From: Nitrospira sp.
GTDB taxonomy: Bacteria; Nitrospirota; Nitrospiria; Nitrospirales; Nitrospiraceae
Assembly: GCA_025360665.1 (NCBI GenBank)
Contig: JANYBU010000358.1
Span: forward strand, 1 to 22,864
Direction of reading: 5' to 3'
Length of the DNA: 22,864 nt
Positions 1 through 7,397 of the stretch are shown one piece after another. Made by a program: the position numbers and the translations under genes. The notes beneath the pieces were generated by a model. The model made no database searches. It was not told the DNA's origin and worked only from the letters and a program-made list of their open reading frames with translations. The first letter of the stretch is position 1. Each line of letters opens with the position of its first letter.

Positions 1-277
1 GTTCAAGATCGTCGGGACGATCCAACCGCAATCTGGGAGCGAGCCATCGGCGCTCCAGCTTCACGGCCTCATAGCAAAGATCAAAAAGGACCGGATCAAG
101 GTCGTGGTCTCGGAAATTCAGCTGAGCCAAAGGATTCCCGAGATGTTGGCCAAGGAGACCGGCGCGCGAGTGGTGGTGCTCACCACTCTCCCGGGAGGCC
201 TCCCGCACACAGAGACCTATCTCGACATGCTCCGTTATAATGTGCTCCAATTGGCCAACGCGCTGGATGCGGCTTAG
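1..277 (+). CDS. Metal ABC transporter substrate-binding protein (ZnuA-like), C-terminal fragment
   Basis: An open frame enters from the left edge (first whole codon at 2) and stops with TAG at 275-277, giving 92 residues of a C-terminus. The text contains VVSEIQLSQRIPEMLAKET, a run of hydrophobic residues and the metal-site-like segment LPGGLPHTETYLDMLRYNV, as found at the end of cluster A-I (ZnuA/TroA) solute-binding proteins. These periplasmic proteins bind Zn2+ or Mn2+ and hand it to the ABC permease. The ATPase and permease genes follow on the same strand, which supports the call. The N-terminus, signal peptide and His-rich loop are outside the window, so the metal cannot be assigned. 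Confidence 0.8.
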   Translation, partial: FKIVGTIQPQSGSEPSALQLHGLIAKIKKDRIKVVVSEIQLSQRIPEMLAKETGARVVVLTTLPGGLPHTETYLDMLRYNVLQLANALDAA

Positions 278-330
278 CGGTTGATAGGCAGCGGTTTCAG
301 CGGCTTGGACTGAGAGGAGTCCTCACCGAC

Positions 331-1122
331 ATGGCAAGTCAGTCACCCCCGATCATTCACTTCGATCATGCCACCTTTGGGTTCCCTGGGGTGGTTGCCC
401 TTGACGATATCTCGCTCGAGATTCAATCCGGCGAGTTCGTGGGAGTCATCGGGCCCAACGGGTCAGGAAAGACGACTCTCTGTCGTGCGGTCCTCGGGTT
501 GATGGCTCCGCTGAAAGGTCACCTCAGAATTTTCGATTGCGCCTGTGATGAGCTACGCTGTCACCACCGGGCCAAGATCGGCTATCTGCCCCAGAAAGGA
601 GTCGTTGATCGCAACTTTCCCGTTACGGTACTAGAAACCGTCATGATGGGACGGTACGGTGCATTGGGCCTGTTCACGCGGCCATCTGGGAATGATCGCA
701 AGATCGCGCTGGACGCCCTGGCTCATGTGGGGATGGAGGGGCATCGGGAGAGTGCGCTGGGCCACCTCTCTGGAGGACAACAGCAGCGAGTCTTCATCGC
801 CAGAGCGTTAGCCCAGCAGCCACAAGTATTGTTGCTCGACGAGCCGACGACAGGACTGGATATCACGACGCAGCACAATGTCGTCGAGTTGGTGCAGCAT
901 CTGCACAAAGAGTTAGGCTTGACAGTCCTCTTGATCACCCATGACATCAATATGATCCGTTCGCGGGTGGACCGGCTCGTGCTCCTCAAGACCCGCCTCT
1001 ACGCCGCAGGGCCGCCTGTCGATGTCCTGAAGCCAGACATCCTCAGCCAGGTCTATGGGAAAGACCTGGTCATCACGGAACGGGACACCATCATCGTCGA
1101 GGACTACCACCACCATCATTGA
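331..1122 (+). CDS. Metal (zinc/manganese-type) ABC transporter ATP-binding protein
   Basis: This 263-aa protein is the ATPase subunit of a cluster-9 (ZnuC/MntB-like) metal importer. Visible motifs are Walker A GPNGSGKT at residues 41-48, a Q-loop Gln near 88 (YLPQK), the ABC signature LSGGQQQR at 146-153, Walker B VLLLDEP at 166-172 and the H-loop His in LLITHD. ATP hydrolysis here would drive uptake through the permease encoded next, 12 nt downstream. The start is preceded by a GAGGAG-type ribosome site about ten bases upstream. The protein ends in a native DYHHHH tail, which could bind the transported metal; that role is inference. Family assignment is firm, metal specificity is not. Confidence 0.92.
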   Translation: MASQSPPIIHFDHATFGFPGVVALDDISLEIQSGEFVGVIGPNGSGKTTLCRAVLGLMAPLKGHLRIFDCACDELRCHHRAKIGYLPQKGVVDRNFPVTVLETVMMGRYGALGLFTRPSGNDRKIALDALAHVGMEGHRESALGHLSGGQQQRVFIARALAQQPQVLLLDEPTTGLDITTQHNVVELVQHLHKELGLTVLLITHDINMIRSRVDRLVLLKTRLYAAGPPVDVLKPDILSQVYGKDLVITERDTIIVEDYHHHH

Positions 1123-1134
1123 CCATGCAGTACG

Positions 1135-1959
1135 ATGCTTGACCTGCTCGCGTACGACTTTATACAGCGTTCTCTCCTAGCGGCCGCACTCGTTGGCGCC
1201 TTGTGCTCGACGATCGGTGTCTTCGTCGTGCTACGAGGGCTGGCGTTTATGGGAGCCGGCACGGCACATGCGGCGTTTGCCGGAGTCGCGCTCGGCTTTT
1301 TAATGGGCTGGCCGCCGCTGCTCATGGCCTTGCTGTTTGGCCTCGCCACGGTCTGGATCACGGGATGGATGGAAGAAAAAGGCCGGATGAAACTCGATGT
1401 CTCCATCGGCATTCTCTATACCGCCACCATGGCCTTGGCCATTCTCTTCATCGGCCTGATGAAGACCTATAACGCCGAGGTCTATGGCTACCTCTTTGGA
1501 AATGTGCTGGCAGTGACCAGCGAGGAACTACTCACCATTGCCGGATTGAGCATCGTCGTCATCGGTGCGATCGTGCTCTTCTCGAAAGAACTCTACTTCA
1601 TCGCCTTCGACCAAGAAATGGCGGAAGCCTCCGGGGTGCCGGCCCGGCGCATATTTTTTCTCTTGCTGACCCTGGTCGCGCTCACGGTGGTGATATCGCT
1701 CAAGACCGTCGGTGCGATCCTTGTTTTCGCGATGATCCTGATTCCTGCCTCCACCGCCTACCAACTGACGCATAGTCTCTCGACACTGACCTGGTATTCG
1801 ATCCTCATTGGCATCACCTGTTCAGTCGGGGGAGTACTCATCTCCTCTTACTGGGATATCCCATCCGGTCCTGCCATTGTGCTGCTCGCCACACTGCTGT
1901 TCTTTGTGGCGGTCATTTTTTCTCCCAAGAGACAGCGGCGGTCTCTCGCTGTCAATTGA
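1135..1959 (+). CDS. Metal ABC transporter permease (ABC-3 family, ZnuB-like)
   Basis: This 274-aa very hydrophobic protein has about eight predicted membrane segments. It contains two regions typical of ABC-3 permeases: GAGTAHAAFAGVALGF near residues 40-56, and a later VGAILVFAMILIPASTAYQL segment near 190-210. It would form the inner-membrane channel for divalent metal together with the ATPase whose stop codon lies 12 nt upstream. Gene order (binding protein, ATPase, permease) is the standard znu/mnt layout. The C-terminus is short and basic (SPKRQRR). No terminator is evident right after the stop. Confidence 0.92.
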   Translation: MLDLLAYDFIQRSLLAAALVGALCSTIGVFVVLRGLAFMGAGTAHAAFAGVALGFLMGWPPLLMALLFGLATVWITGWMEEKGRMKLDVSIGILYTATMALAILFIGLMKTYNAEVYGYLFGNVLAVTSEELLTIAGLSIVVIGAIVLFSKELYFIAFDQEMAEASGVPARRIFFLLLTLVALTVVISLKTVGAILVFAMILIPASTAYQLTHSLSTLTWYSILIGITCSVGGVLISSYWDIPSGPAIVLLATLLFFVAVIFSPKRQRRSLAVN

Positions 1960-2330
1960 TCTCAGCTCCATGTCACGTTGTGCCATCTGGCCCTCATCCG
2001 TTCTCATGGTGGCTCTTCCCCTGTAGGGCTACAGATACAAAACTGTGTCGGCAACGAGTCATTGTTCCACAAGTGGAGCATCGAAGAGCCAGCGCACGGA
2101 CGGGGCGATCAGAAAAGTAGAATGTCCCGGTTTCTCGACAAACCAGAGTCACACTGTCTCCCATCTTAATTCTTCAAAACTGAGCAATATTGACCAGACT
2201 ATGATCGGTCTCATCAGGTATTATCTGACTCTCCAAGGGAAATCGTGGTACTGAACTTGCTTTGCTAGTACGGAAAGAACGGGTGTCTTGTATCCTGTTT
2301 ACATCATTAACATCACGGAGGATTTATTAT
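1960..2330. other. Intergenic stretch, no gene recognised
   Basis: There are 371 bases between the permease and the outer-membrane protein gene. Short open frames exist but none has a convincing ribosome site or recognisable product. The segment around 2120-2160 reads like a decayed coding remnant, but I cannot assign it. The last part must hold the promoter of the downstream gene. TTGACC at 2190 and TATTAT at 2219 are 23 nt apart, too far for a normal sigma-70 promoter, so none is called. Confidence 0.5.
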
Positions 2331-2963
2331 ATGGGTGTCGTTATGGCTCGTTGGGGTTTGGTGGGTTTCATGGTGCTAAGCGTGCTTGTCCTAGGTAGCC
2401 AAGCAAGAGCGGAAGAATGGAAGATGGAACAGGGTGGTATAGAGCCAGGCAAAGTCGTGCTCGGTATGCGGGCAGGGGTTGCGCCATTGACCCAATCGTT
2501 GACCGCTAATACCTCAACTGACGTGGGCTCCTTGGTCAATTTCCAAGCGATGTATAGTCTCAACAAGTTTCTCCTGGTCGGGATGATGTTGGAGTGGGAA
2601 CGCCATGCTGTAGATCAAGAACGGCCCTTCCGGGACTTGGGCCATCAAGATACCGTGTCGGTGCTGCCGACAGTCGAAGTACGCCCGGTGCGATTTGGTC
2701 CGATCAGCCCCTATGTCAACATGAGCTTCGGGGTGAATGTGAATAGTTTCGGTGAAAACAGCTCAACTCGTATCTCCCCCAGTAATACCTTCGCCTGGCG
2801 ACTCGGCTGGGGCGCCGACTACATGCTCAACAAACAGGTTGCCCTCAACGCGGAAATGGCCTACAAACGCAATGACGGACATGCGACGGTTGACGGGAAT
2901 CTCAACAACGACTGGAATGCCTCGTCATTCGGCTTCCTCTTCGGCGCCAAACTATTCTTTTAG
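2331..2963 (+). CDS. Outer-membrane beta-barrel protein, hypothetical
   Basis: This is a 210-aa exported protein. The start at 2331 is preferred over an upstream in-frame ATG at 2262 because GGAGGA lies at 2317-2322 with an 8-nt spacer, and because it places a clean signal peptide first (hydrophobic GLVGFMVLSVLVLGS, cleavage after ARA). The mature part has alternating strand-like segments, many Gly and aromatic residues (RPVRFGPISPYVNMSFGVNV, WRLGWGADYML), and ends in FGAKLFF with a terminal Phe, the usual C-terminal signal of an outer-membrane barrel. It resembles small OmpA/OmpW-type eight-strand barrels. Function is unknown. It is monocistronic and followed by a strong hairpin. Confidence 0.75.
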   Translation: MGVVMARWGLVGFMVLSVLVLGSQARAEEWKMEQGGIEPGKVVLGMRAGVAPLTQSLTANTSTDVGSLVNFQAMYSLNKFLLVGMMLEWERHAVDQERPFRDLGHQDTVSVLPTVEVRPVRFGPISPYVNMSFGVNVNSFGENSSTRISPSNTFAWRLGWGADYMLNKQVALNAEMAYKRNDGHATVDGNLNNDWNASSFGFLFGAKLFF

Positions 2964-2989
2964 TGTCTGAAAATTCGAGGCAGATGTAG

Positions 2990-3026
2990 TGGCATGGAAC
3001 CCCTGTCCTCCGGGGGTTCCATGCCA
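2990..3026. terminator. Perfect 14-bp hairpin, probable bidirectional terminator
   Basis: The left arm TGGCATGGAACCCC (2990-3003) and right arm GGGGTTCCATGCCA (3013-3026) are exact complements around a 9-nt loop. The hairpin sits 26 nt after the outer-membrane protein gene and 50 nt from the end of the convergent acetyltransferase gene. There is no long T run on either side, so classic intrinsic termination is not certain. It may instead protect mRNA 3' ends. Confidence 0.6.
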
Positions 3027-3076
3027 GATACGATAGAAGGGCAGAAGCAAAGGATCTCAGACTCGAAGAAAATACG

Positions 3077-3508
3077 CTATTCCTGTCGGCCTTGTTTCGA
3101 TCGGCTCCACACCATCCCGGTCTGTTCCTTCGAACTAAAGCCGAGCTTTTCATAAAACCCCGGCATGCGGGTGCAGAGCCAGAAGAGTTCGACTTTCTTG
3201 AGGCGAGGGTGGTTCAAGATGCGCTGGACGAGATCGGTGCCGACGCCCTGGCCCTGGTAGGCCTTATCGACGATCACATCCCAGATGGTCGCTCGGTAGA
3301 CATAGTCCGTTAATACCCGTCCAAATCCGATCAGCACGTCACCGTCCCAGGCTGTTACGGCCACATCGGTGTGGCGCAACATCTCACGTGCGTCCTCAAG
3401 GGTCCGTCCTTTGGCCCAAGGCGCTTGCTGGTAGAGGCGGACGAGCTTGGTTGGGTCGAGGTCCTTCTTTTCGGCGAAGGTGATGGCGGGCTTGAGGGTT
3501 GGAGGCAT
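3077..3508 (-). CDS. GNAT-family N-acetyltransferase
   Basis: This 143-aa protein has the size of a single GNAT domain. The acetyl-CoA pyrophosphate loop is visible as AYQGQGVGTDLVQRIL (motif A, near residues 82-97). It is preceded by the beta-4 strand region ATIWDVIVDK and followed by a C-terminal MPGFYEKLGF segment typical of the family. It would transfer an acetyl group from acetyl-CoA to an amine of an unknown substrate in the cytoplasm. The gene is convergent with the outer-membrane protein gene and divergent from the zinc-ribbon gene. Confidence 0.85.
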   Translation of the reverse strand: MPPTLKPAITFAEKKDLDPTKLVRLYQQAPWAKGRTLEDAREMLRHTDVAVTAWDGDVLIGFGRVLTDYVYRATIWDVIVDKAYQGQGVGTDLVQRILNHPRLKKVELFWLCTRMPGFYEKLGFSSKEQTGMVWSRSKQGRQE

Positions 3509-3570
3509 CTTGTACTAGATTATCTCCCAGTTACAGCAACCAAAATCACGCGGAGTGTACGAGGAACACC

Positions 3571-3750
3571 ATGACAACGCAAGTCCGTAAGTGCCCCAAG
3601 TGTTTTCAACTCATGTGGCTCACAGAGAACCAGTATGAACTCCTCGATGAGTCGATCGTTCGAGCCAAGTGCCCTCACTGCGGGTCAACAGTTCGCTTCA
3701 CGCTTGTCTCGCAGGGGGACAACGCCGCTGGCCCAAAGATGGGCCATTAG
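3571..3750 (+). CDS. Small zinc-ribbon protein (59 aa), hypothetical
   Basis: I chose ATG 3571 over an upstream in-frame start at 3499 because GAGGA lies at 3561-3565, and because the protein then begins MTTQVRKCPKC. Two CxxC pairs, Cys8/Cys11 (CPKC) and Cys34/Cys37 (CPHC), are spaced as in a zinc ribbon. The segment between them is strand-rich, and VRFTL follows the second pair. Such proteins are related to MJ0042-type or zinc-ribbon sensor domains. Whether this one binds nucleic acid or protein is unknown. Confidence 0.6.
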   Translation: MTTQVRKCPKCFQLMWLTENQYELLDESIVRAKCPHCGSTVRFTLVSQGDNAAGPKMGH

Positions 3751-3762
3751 CCGCTACGTGGA

Positions 3763-3824
3763 GTTCTGAGTTTAGAGTTTGGAGTTGAGGCCAAACTCAG
3801 CACTCAGCACTTCCAACTCAGAAC
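3763..3824. terminator. Nested inverted repeat in a convergent gap
   Basis: Outer arms GTTCTGAGTT (3763-3772) and AACTCAGAAC (3815-3824) are exact complements. An inner pair, GAGTTTGG (3775-3782) and CCAAACTC (3791-3798), is also exact. The gap separates the zinc-ribbon gene (+) from the 140-aa gene (-), so one structure could serve both ends. The right half also carries the direct repeat CAGCACTCAGCAC. Confidence 0.5.
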
Positions 3825-3829
3825 TTTAT

Positions 3830-4252
3830 TCACATTCCCCGTCCTGCGCCGTCCAGCTCCGGCTTGTTGCCGGGTAGAATCTTATTCAGCGTGGATCGAT
3901 ACTCGCCTGTGCGTTTCTCATCGATCCGCCCGATTTCGATTTCTTTATCTCGCTGCATCCGTTCCAGATGATCGAGCACCGAGAGAAGCGGATGGACGGA
4001 GCCAAGCAATCGACCAACCTCGAAGGCCTCCAGCGATTCGACAAATAATTCATTCATGCCTTTATAGGGAGTCCCGGTGCTCTGGCTCCGGAACCGAGAA
4101 ACGATCTCCTCATACTCCTCGACCGATTCGAACTTGGGCTTCACACCGGTCGGTACCGCCGATAGATGCACAATCGGCGGCAATTTTGCCGCATACATCT
4201 TCAGATGAGCAACCAATCCACCCATCGCGTCCAGCACATCGGCAGTCTGCAT
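3830..4252 (-). CDS. Hypothetical protein (140 aa)
   Basis: I do not recognise the family. The 140-aa product has no signal peptide or membrane segment. It is mainly helical and charged, with an acidic helix FESVEEYEEIVSRFRS, a middle region LGSVHPLLSVLDHLERMQRDKEIEI that could form a short coiled coil, and a Gly-rich end. AAGGA stands 7 nt before the start. The gene lies 48 nt downstream of the pseudouridine synthase gene on the same strand, so the two are probably co-transcribed, but this alone does not suggest a role in RNA modification. Confidence 0.6.
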   Translation of the reverse strand: MQTADVLDAMGGLVAHLKMYAAKLPPIVHLSAVPTGVKPKFESVEEYEEIVSRFRSQSTGTPYKGMNELFVESLEAFEVGRLLGSVHPLLSVLDHLERMQRDKEIEIGRIDEKRTGEYRSTLNKILPGNKPELDGAGRGM

Positions 4253-4300
4253 GAAGTCATCCTTCGCGGCGGCATGGCTTACGCCAAGTTGAGAGGCCTG

Positions 4301-5266
4301 TCAATATTTCTTGGCACCGGGAGGAGGCGTGAGACCATCGAGGGCCTGAACCACCTGTTCCATATCGGACGGAAAAGGCTTTGTATACTCCTGAAACTCA
4401 CCGGTAGAGGGGTGATGGAAACCCAGGGTCTTCGCATGCAACATCACGCGGGGGATCTCGACGCCCTCTACCGTGCAGACCTTCTTCCCACCATAGGTCT
4501 GATCTCCCAGAATCGGATGGCCCAGCGATGTCAGATGGACGCGGAGCTGGTGAGTCCGGCCTGTGCGTGGGTACAACAGCACATGGGCGGCCAGTTTGCC
4601 GAAGCGATGGTCGACCTTGTATTCCGTCACGGATTCCTTGGGTCGCGCCGTGTGGGCAGAGAACTTTTTCCGTTCCTTCCTGTCACGGCCAATCGCCAGT
4701 TCGATCAACCCATGTCCTTTTTTCGGCACGCCTGAGATAAGCGCCTCATACACCCGCGTGATCGTGTGATGTTTGAATTGAGCCGAAAGAGCACGATGGG
4801 CCTCGTCTGTCTTGGCGATCACCATCACGCCAGAGGTGTCTTTGTCCAGCCGATGGACCAATCCTGGTCGTTCTTTCCCACCAATCGTCGACACCGAGCT
4901 GCCGGATGTCTGAAAATGATGGAGGAGGGCATTCACCAGCGTCCCGGCCCAATGGCCCGGCGCAGGATGGACCACCAAGCCGGCCGGCTTATTTAAGAGC
5001 AGCAACACATCGTCCTCGTAGAGAATCTCGAGTGGGATCGACTCGCCCTTGAGTTCCAGCGGCTCCGCTTTCGGAATGTCAAAGGCGATCGTGTCACCGG
5101 GCTTGATCTTTTGACTGGGCTTGACGGTCTGACCATTGATCCGTACACGCCCTTGCCCAATCAACCGTTGCAAGGCTGACCGCGATAACTTGGGCTCACG
5201 ATTGACCAGAAAGATATCCAGCCGTTTTGGCAGCTCACCGGCCGTCACGACAAACTCGGTCACCAT
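4301..5266 (-). CDS. rluD: RluA/RluD-family 23S rRNA pseudouridine synthase
   Basis: This 321-aa protein converts uridine to pseudouridine in structured RNA. In E. coli the closest namesake, RluD, acts on 23S rRNA helix 69. An S4-like RNA-binding domain occupies about residues 14-65 (RLDIFLVNREPKLSRSALQR), followed by the catalytic domain with LNKPAGLVVHPAPGH and the hallmark HRLDKDTSG at 138-146, in which Asp141 is the catalytic nucleophile by family knowledge. A later RTHQLRVHLTSLGHPILGD segment is also typical. Length matches the family. RluA, RluC and RluD share these motifs; the S4 domain favours RluC/RluD, and the exact target site is not decidable here. Confidence 0.9.
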   Translation of the reverse strand: MVTEFVVTAGELPKRLDIFLVNREPKLSRSALQRLIGQGRVRINGQTVKPSQKIKPGDTIAFDIPKAEPLELKGESIPLEILYEDDVLLLLNKPAGLVVHPAPGHWAGTLVNALLHHFQTSGSSVSTIGGKERPGLVHRLDKDTSGVMVIAKTDEAHRALSAQFKHHTITRVYEALISGVPKKGHGLIELAIGRDRKERKKFSAHTARPKESVTEYKVDHRFGKLAAHVLLYPRTGRTHQLRVHLTSLGHPILGDQTYGGKKVCTVEGVEIPRVMLHAKTLGFHHPSTGEFQEYTKPFPSDMEQVVQALDGLTPPPGAKKY

Positions 5267-5297
5267 AGACGAATCGCCCTCACTAGCACGTTCAGGT

Positions 5298-5314
5298 CAC
5301 GCTACTGTAGCGTG
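5298..5314. promoter_or_regulatory. Perfect palindrome in a divergent promoter region
   Basis: CACGCTA and TAGCGTG flank a 3-nt centre (CTG). The element lies between the pseudouridine synthase gene (-) and the c-heme protein gene (+), 31 nt from the former. It could be an operator or a small hairpin; no regulator is known from the sequence. Confidence 0.4.
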
Positions 5315-5324
5315 AGGCTCAATT

Positions 5325-5353
5325 GCAATCGGAAGGCCTGCCGATCCGATTGC
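5325..5353. promoter_or_regulatory. 9-bp inverted repeat in the same divergent region
   Basis: GCAATCGGA (5325-5333) and TCCGATTGC (5345-5353) are exact complements with an 11-nt centre, 70 nt before the start of the c-heme protein gene. Together with the neighbouring palindrome this suggests regulated divergent transcription, but that is inference. Confidence 0.4.
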
Positions 5354-5422
5354 CTCTTCATTTGATTCGGGCTAAGCTGACAACTGCGAGGCTGGTCTGA
5401 CGGCGAACAAGGAGGCACAACT

Positions 5423-5998
5423 ATGAGATGGAGACTCATCCTGGCGGGGGTGACGGTGATGGTACTTTCCTCGTTCGCGATGACGGCGCGCGCAGCAGAC
5501 CTGCCAGGTATTCCCCCGGAAACGGTCACCGATTACATCCATGCCGTCATTGAAGCCGACCGCACCTTCTATACCATTCACGTCGTCGAGCGCATGCAGA
5601 AGCAGGGCGGATCCCCAGCAGCGGAAAATTGGCGCGCGGAGAAGAAGACCTTGCCGTTACCAGCTCAGTTTCTCGCAGAAGCGAGCGACCTGTCCTCGAA
5701 GACCGGAACGAAGGTCCGCTACCGGTTGATCAGTCTGTGGCCGATCAATCCGCACAATGGCCCGGACGGTGAGCCGGAAAAGAAGGGGCTAGAAGCTGTA
5801 CGTGAACATCCAGAACGGTCTGCCACCAGTACGGTCAAGATCGGCGATCAAACCTATTTCAAGGCCATCTACGCGGACCGCGCGGTCAGCCAATCCTGCG
5901 TAGGCTGTCACAATACCCATCCGCACAGCCCGAAGAAAGACTTTAAGCTGGATGACGTCATGGGCGGTCTGGTGATCGAAATTCCGTTGGGGAAATAG
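5423..5998 (+). CDS. Periplasmic c-type heme protein, Tll0287-like/DUF3365 domain
   Basis: This 191-aa protein starts with a signal peptide (hydrophobic core about residues 5-20, cleavage after ARA near 24) and carries one heme c attachment motif, CVGCH, at residues 159-163. The segment IEADRTFYTIHVVERMQ near 43-59 and the stretch before the heme motif (GDQTYFKAIYADRAVSQSC) match the Tll0287-like (DUF3365) domain, a PAS-like heme-binding sensor or electron-transfer fold. AAGGAGG at 5409-5415 gives a strong ribosome site. The gene stands alone, divergent from the pseudouridine synthase gene. It may sense redox state or gas in the periplasm; that is inference. Confidence 0.85.
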   Translation: MRWRLILAGVTVMVLSSFAMTARAADLPGIPPETVTDYIHAVIEADRTFYTIHVVERMQKQGGSPAAENWRAEKKTLPLPAQFLAEASDLSSKTGTKVRYRLISLWPINPHNGPDGEPEKKGLEAVREHPERSATSTVKIGDQTYFKAIYADRAVSQSCVGCHNTHPHSPKKDFKLDDVMGGLVIEIPLGK

Positions 5999-6387
5999 CA
6001 GAGACCTCTCATGGTGTGGGTGTCTTTCTGGTTTGTCTTGTTTGTCTTGTTTGTTTCGTCTCTCTAGTTCATCGCACCAGATAAACCAGACAGACAGACC
6101 AGCTCCGCCCGCACTCCTCACGTTTTACCTTTCACGTCTCACGCCCCTCCCGCCAGTCGCGCTCGTCTGGCCCTCTGCCTCACAGACCAGCCTCGTGGCC
6201 CCTCACGGCTCACCCCTGACGCTTCACGAGAGAGGGTCTTTCGAGGTCCGCTTCACGGGATCAGAGGCACTTCACCCCTATCGAATGCTTCCATATATGG
6301 CCTCCGTCGGTTGCTTTTTAGTAATCGAAACGGTATCCATGTGCGGGCTTACGGAAGTGTCTAACAAGACTGAGACGAACATGCGCC
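5999..6387. other. Intergenic stretch with a repeat and TCACG-rich tract
   Basis: No gene is supported in these 389 bases. The first third holds a TGGTTTGTCTTG/ACCAGACAGACC repeat (listed separately). Bases 6110-6260 are pyrimidine-rich with scattered TCACG words. The remainder, up to the first ORF6N gene, shows nothing recognisable. Confidence 0.6.
6025..6102. repeat. ACCAGA-family intergenic repeat, copy 1
   Basis: The left half is built of TGGTTTGTCTTG-like words and the right half of ACCAGATAAACCAGACAGAC-like words, so the halves can pair. It is the most divergent of three copies in the window; the others are at 7163-7266 and 15348-15464. Confidence 0.6.
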
Positions 6388-6615
6388 TTGATATCCCACG
6401 AACGAATTGAGCGAGCCATCCTCCTAATCCGAGCCCACAAGGTCATGCTCGATGCGGATCTTGCCAAGTTGTACGGGGTCTCGACACAAGTGCTGAATCA
6501 ACCGGTCAAACGAAATACCATCCGATTCCCAGACGATTTCACGTTCCAACTTACGGGTGAGGAAGCAGCAGCGTTGAGGTCACAACTTGTGACCACCGCA
6601 AGAAAACAGGGATAA
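6388..6615 (+). pseudogene. ORF6N-domain protein, truncated (first copy)
   Basis: This 75-aa reading frame begins at a TTG (6388); the nearest ATG (6381) is in another frame. It encodes the N-terminal half of an ORF6N domain: IERAILLIRAHKVMLDADLAKLYGV, then VKRNTIRFPDDFTFQLT and LRSQLVT. It then stops with TAA just where the family usually continues into RRYLPYAFTEQGVAML. ORF6N proteins are KilA-N-related, phage-associated DNA-binding proteins. A second copy starts directly downstream, so this is probably the remnant of a tandem duplication. It may still be expressed as a short DNA-binding peptide, but a broken gene is more likely. Confidence 0.65.
6578..6594. repeat. Coding palindrome in ORF6N copy 1
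   Basis: GGTCACA-ACT-TGTGACC is a perfect 7-bp inverted repeat lying over the LRSQLVT codons. The second ORF6N copy has a longer palindrome at the homologous place. Confidence 0.7.
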
Positions 6616-6624
6616 AATGGGGAA

Positions 6625-7132
6625 ATGAAGGGGGAGTCTTCCTGCGCTTGAGAAGATCGAGCGGCGTGTTTTTCTAATACGTGGCCATAATGTGATGCTG
6701 AGTACAGACCTTGCCGATCTCTATGCAGTCGAACCGCGTGTCCTGATGCAGGCTGTGAAACGCAACAGGGACCGATTTCCAGCCGACTTCATGTTTCAAC
6801 TGACGGAGCAGGAATTCAACCACTTGAAATCACAGATTGTGATTTCAAGTTGGGGTGGTCTCCGGAGAGCCTATCCCTATGCCTTTACCGAGCAGGGTGT
6901 CGCGATGCTGTCCAGCGTGTTGCGGAGCAAGAGAGCCATTCAAGTCAACATTGTCATTATGCGAACGTTTGTTCAGCTTCGAGAGATGATCGCATCGAAC
7001 AAGGGGCTTGCCCGACGCCTCAATGAGCTGGAGAAGAAGTATGATGGCCAGTTCCGTGTCGTCTTCGAAGCCATTCGTGAACTCATGGCAGAACCAGCGC
7101 CAAAATCCCGCCGCATAGGATTCAAGACCTGA
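6625..7132 (+). pseudogene. ORF6N-domain protein, second copy, frameshifted near its start
   Basis: The frame ending at 7132 encodes IERRVFLIRGHNVMLSTDLADLYAV, VKRNRDRFPADFMFQLT, LKSQIVI and RRAYPYAFTEQGVAML, a full ORF6N domain, then a helical tail (LREMIASNKGLARRLNELEKK). The homologous frame extends upstream of its first usable start (GTG 6692) but has no start codon there. ATG 6625 with a GGGG ribosome site lies in the wrong frame, and removing one G from the five-G run at 6630-6634 would join it to the domain as MKGSLPALEKIERR. So the gene is either frameshifted, phase-variable, misread in sequencing, or expressed from GTG 6692 as a 146-aa form lacking the first strand. Confidence 0.65.
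6822..6850. repeat. Coding palindrome in ORF6N copy 2
   Basis: ACTTGAAATCACA (6822-6834) and TGTGATTTCAAGT (6838-6850) are exact complements around GAT. They lie over the LKSQIVISS codons, the same alignment position as the palindrome in copy 1. Confidence 0.8.
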
Positions 7133-7162
7133 GGGGAGCCCCTCAGTCCTCGTCTCTCTTGC

Positions 7163-7266
7163 CTATTTGGTTTCTCTGGTCGGTCTGGTCTCTCTGGTTG
7201 GCTTGCCGGTCCGGCCAACAAGACAAACCAAATAGACCAGACAGACCAGACCAACCAGATAGACCA
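7163..7266. repeat. ACCAGA-family intergenic repeat, copy 2 (upstream flank of the RM cassette)
   Basis: The left arm has TTTGGTTTCTCTGGTC words, the centre GTTGGC...CCGGCCAAC, and the right arm ACCAAATAGACCAGACAG words, so it can fold into a long imperfect hairpin. Bases 7210-7241 match the complement of 15357-15388 at 31 of 32 positions. Confidence 0.8.
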
Positions 7267-7397
7267 GCCCCCCGTCTCGCCAGTCCCGCTCTTCTCGCCC
7301 TCGCGCCCTCACGTCCCCAGAGGCGGGGTGATTTCTCTAAGGGAAAGGGGTATTCTTCGCCGGAATAAGGCGATAATTTCTGGAGCGGGAAAACGGT

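Noticed and set aside
2190..2224. Promoter TTGACC...TATTAT before the outer-membrane protein gene
   Set aside because: The spacing of 23 nt is outside the usual 16-19 nt.
4166..4735. 189-aa plus-strand open frame
   Set aside because: It is antisense to the pseudouridine synthase gene and the 140-aa gene, both of which have better support.
6033..6410. 125-aa plus-strand open frame
   Set aside because: It translates a repeat and a pyrimidine-rich tract, giving Ser/Leu/Pro-rich text with no domain.
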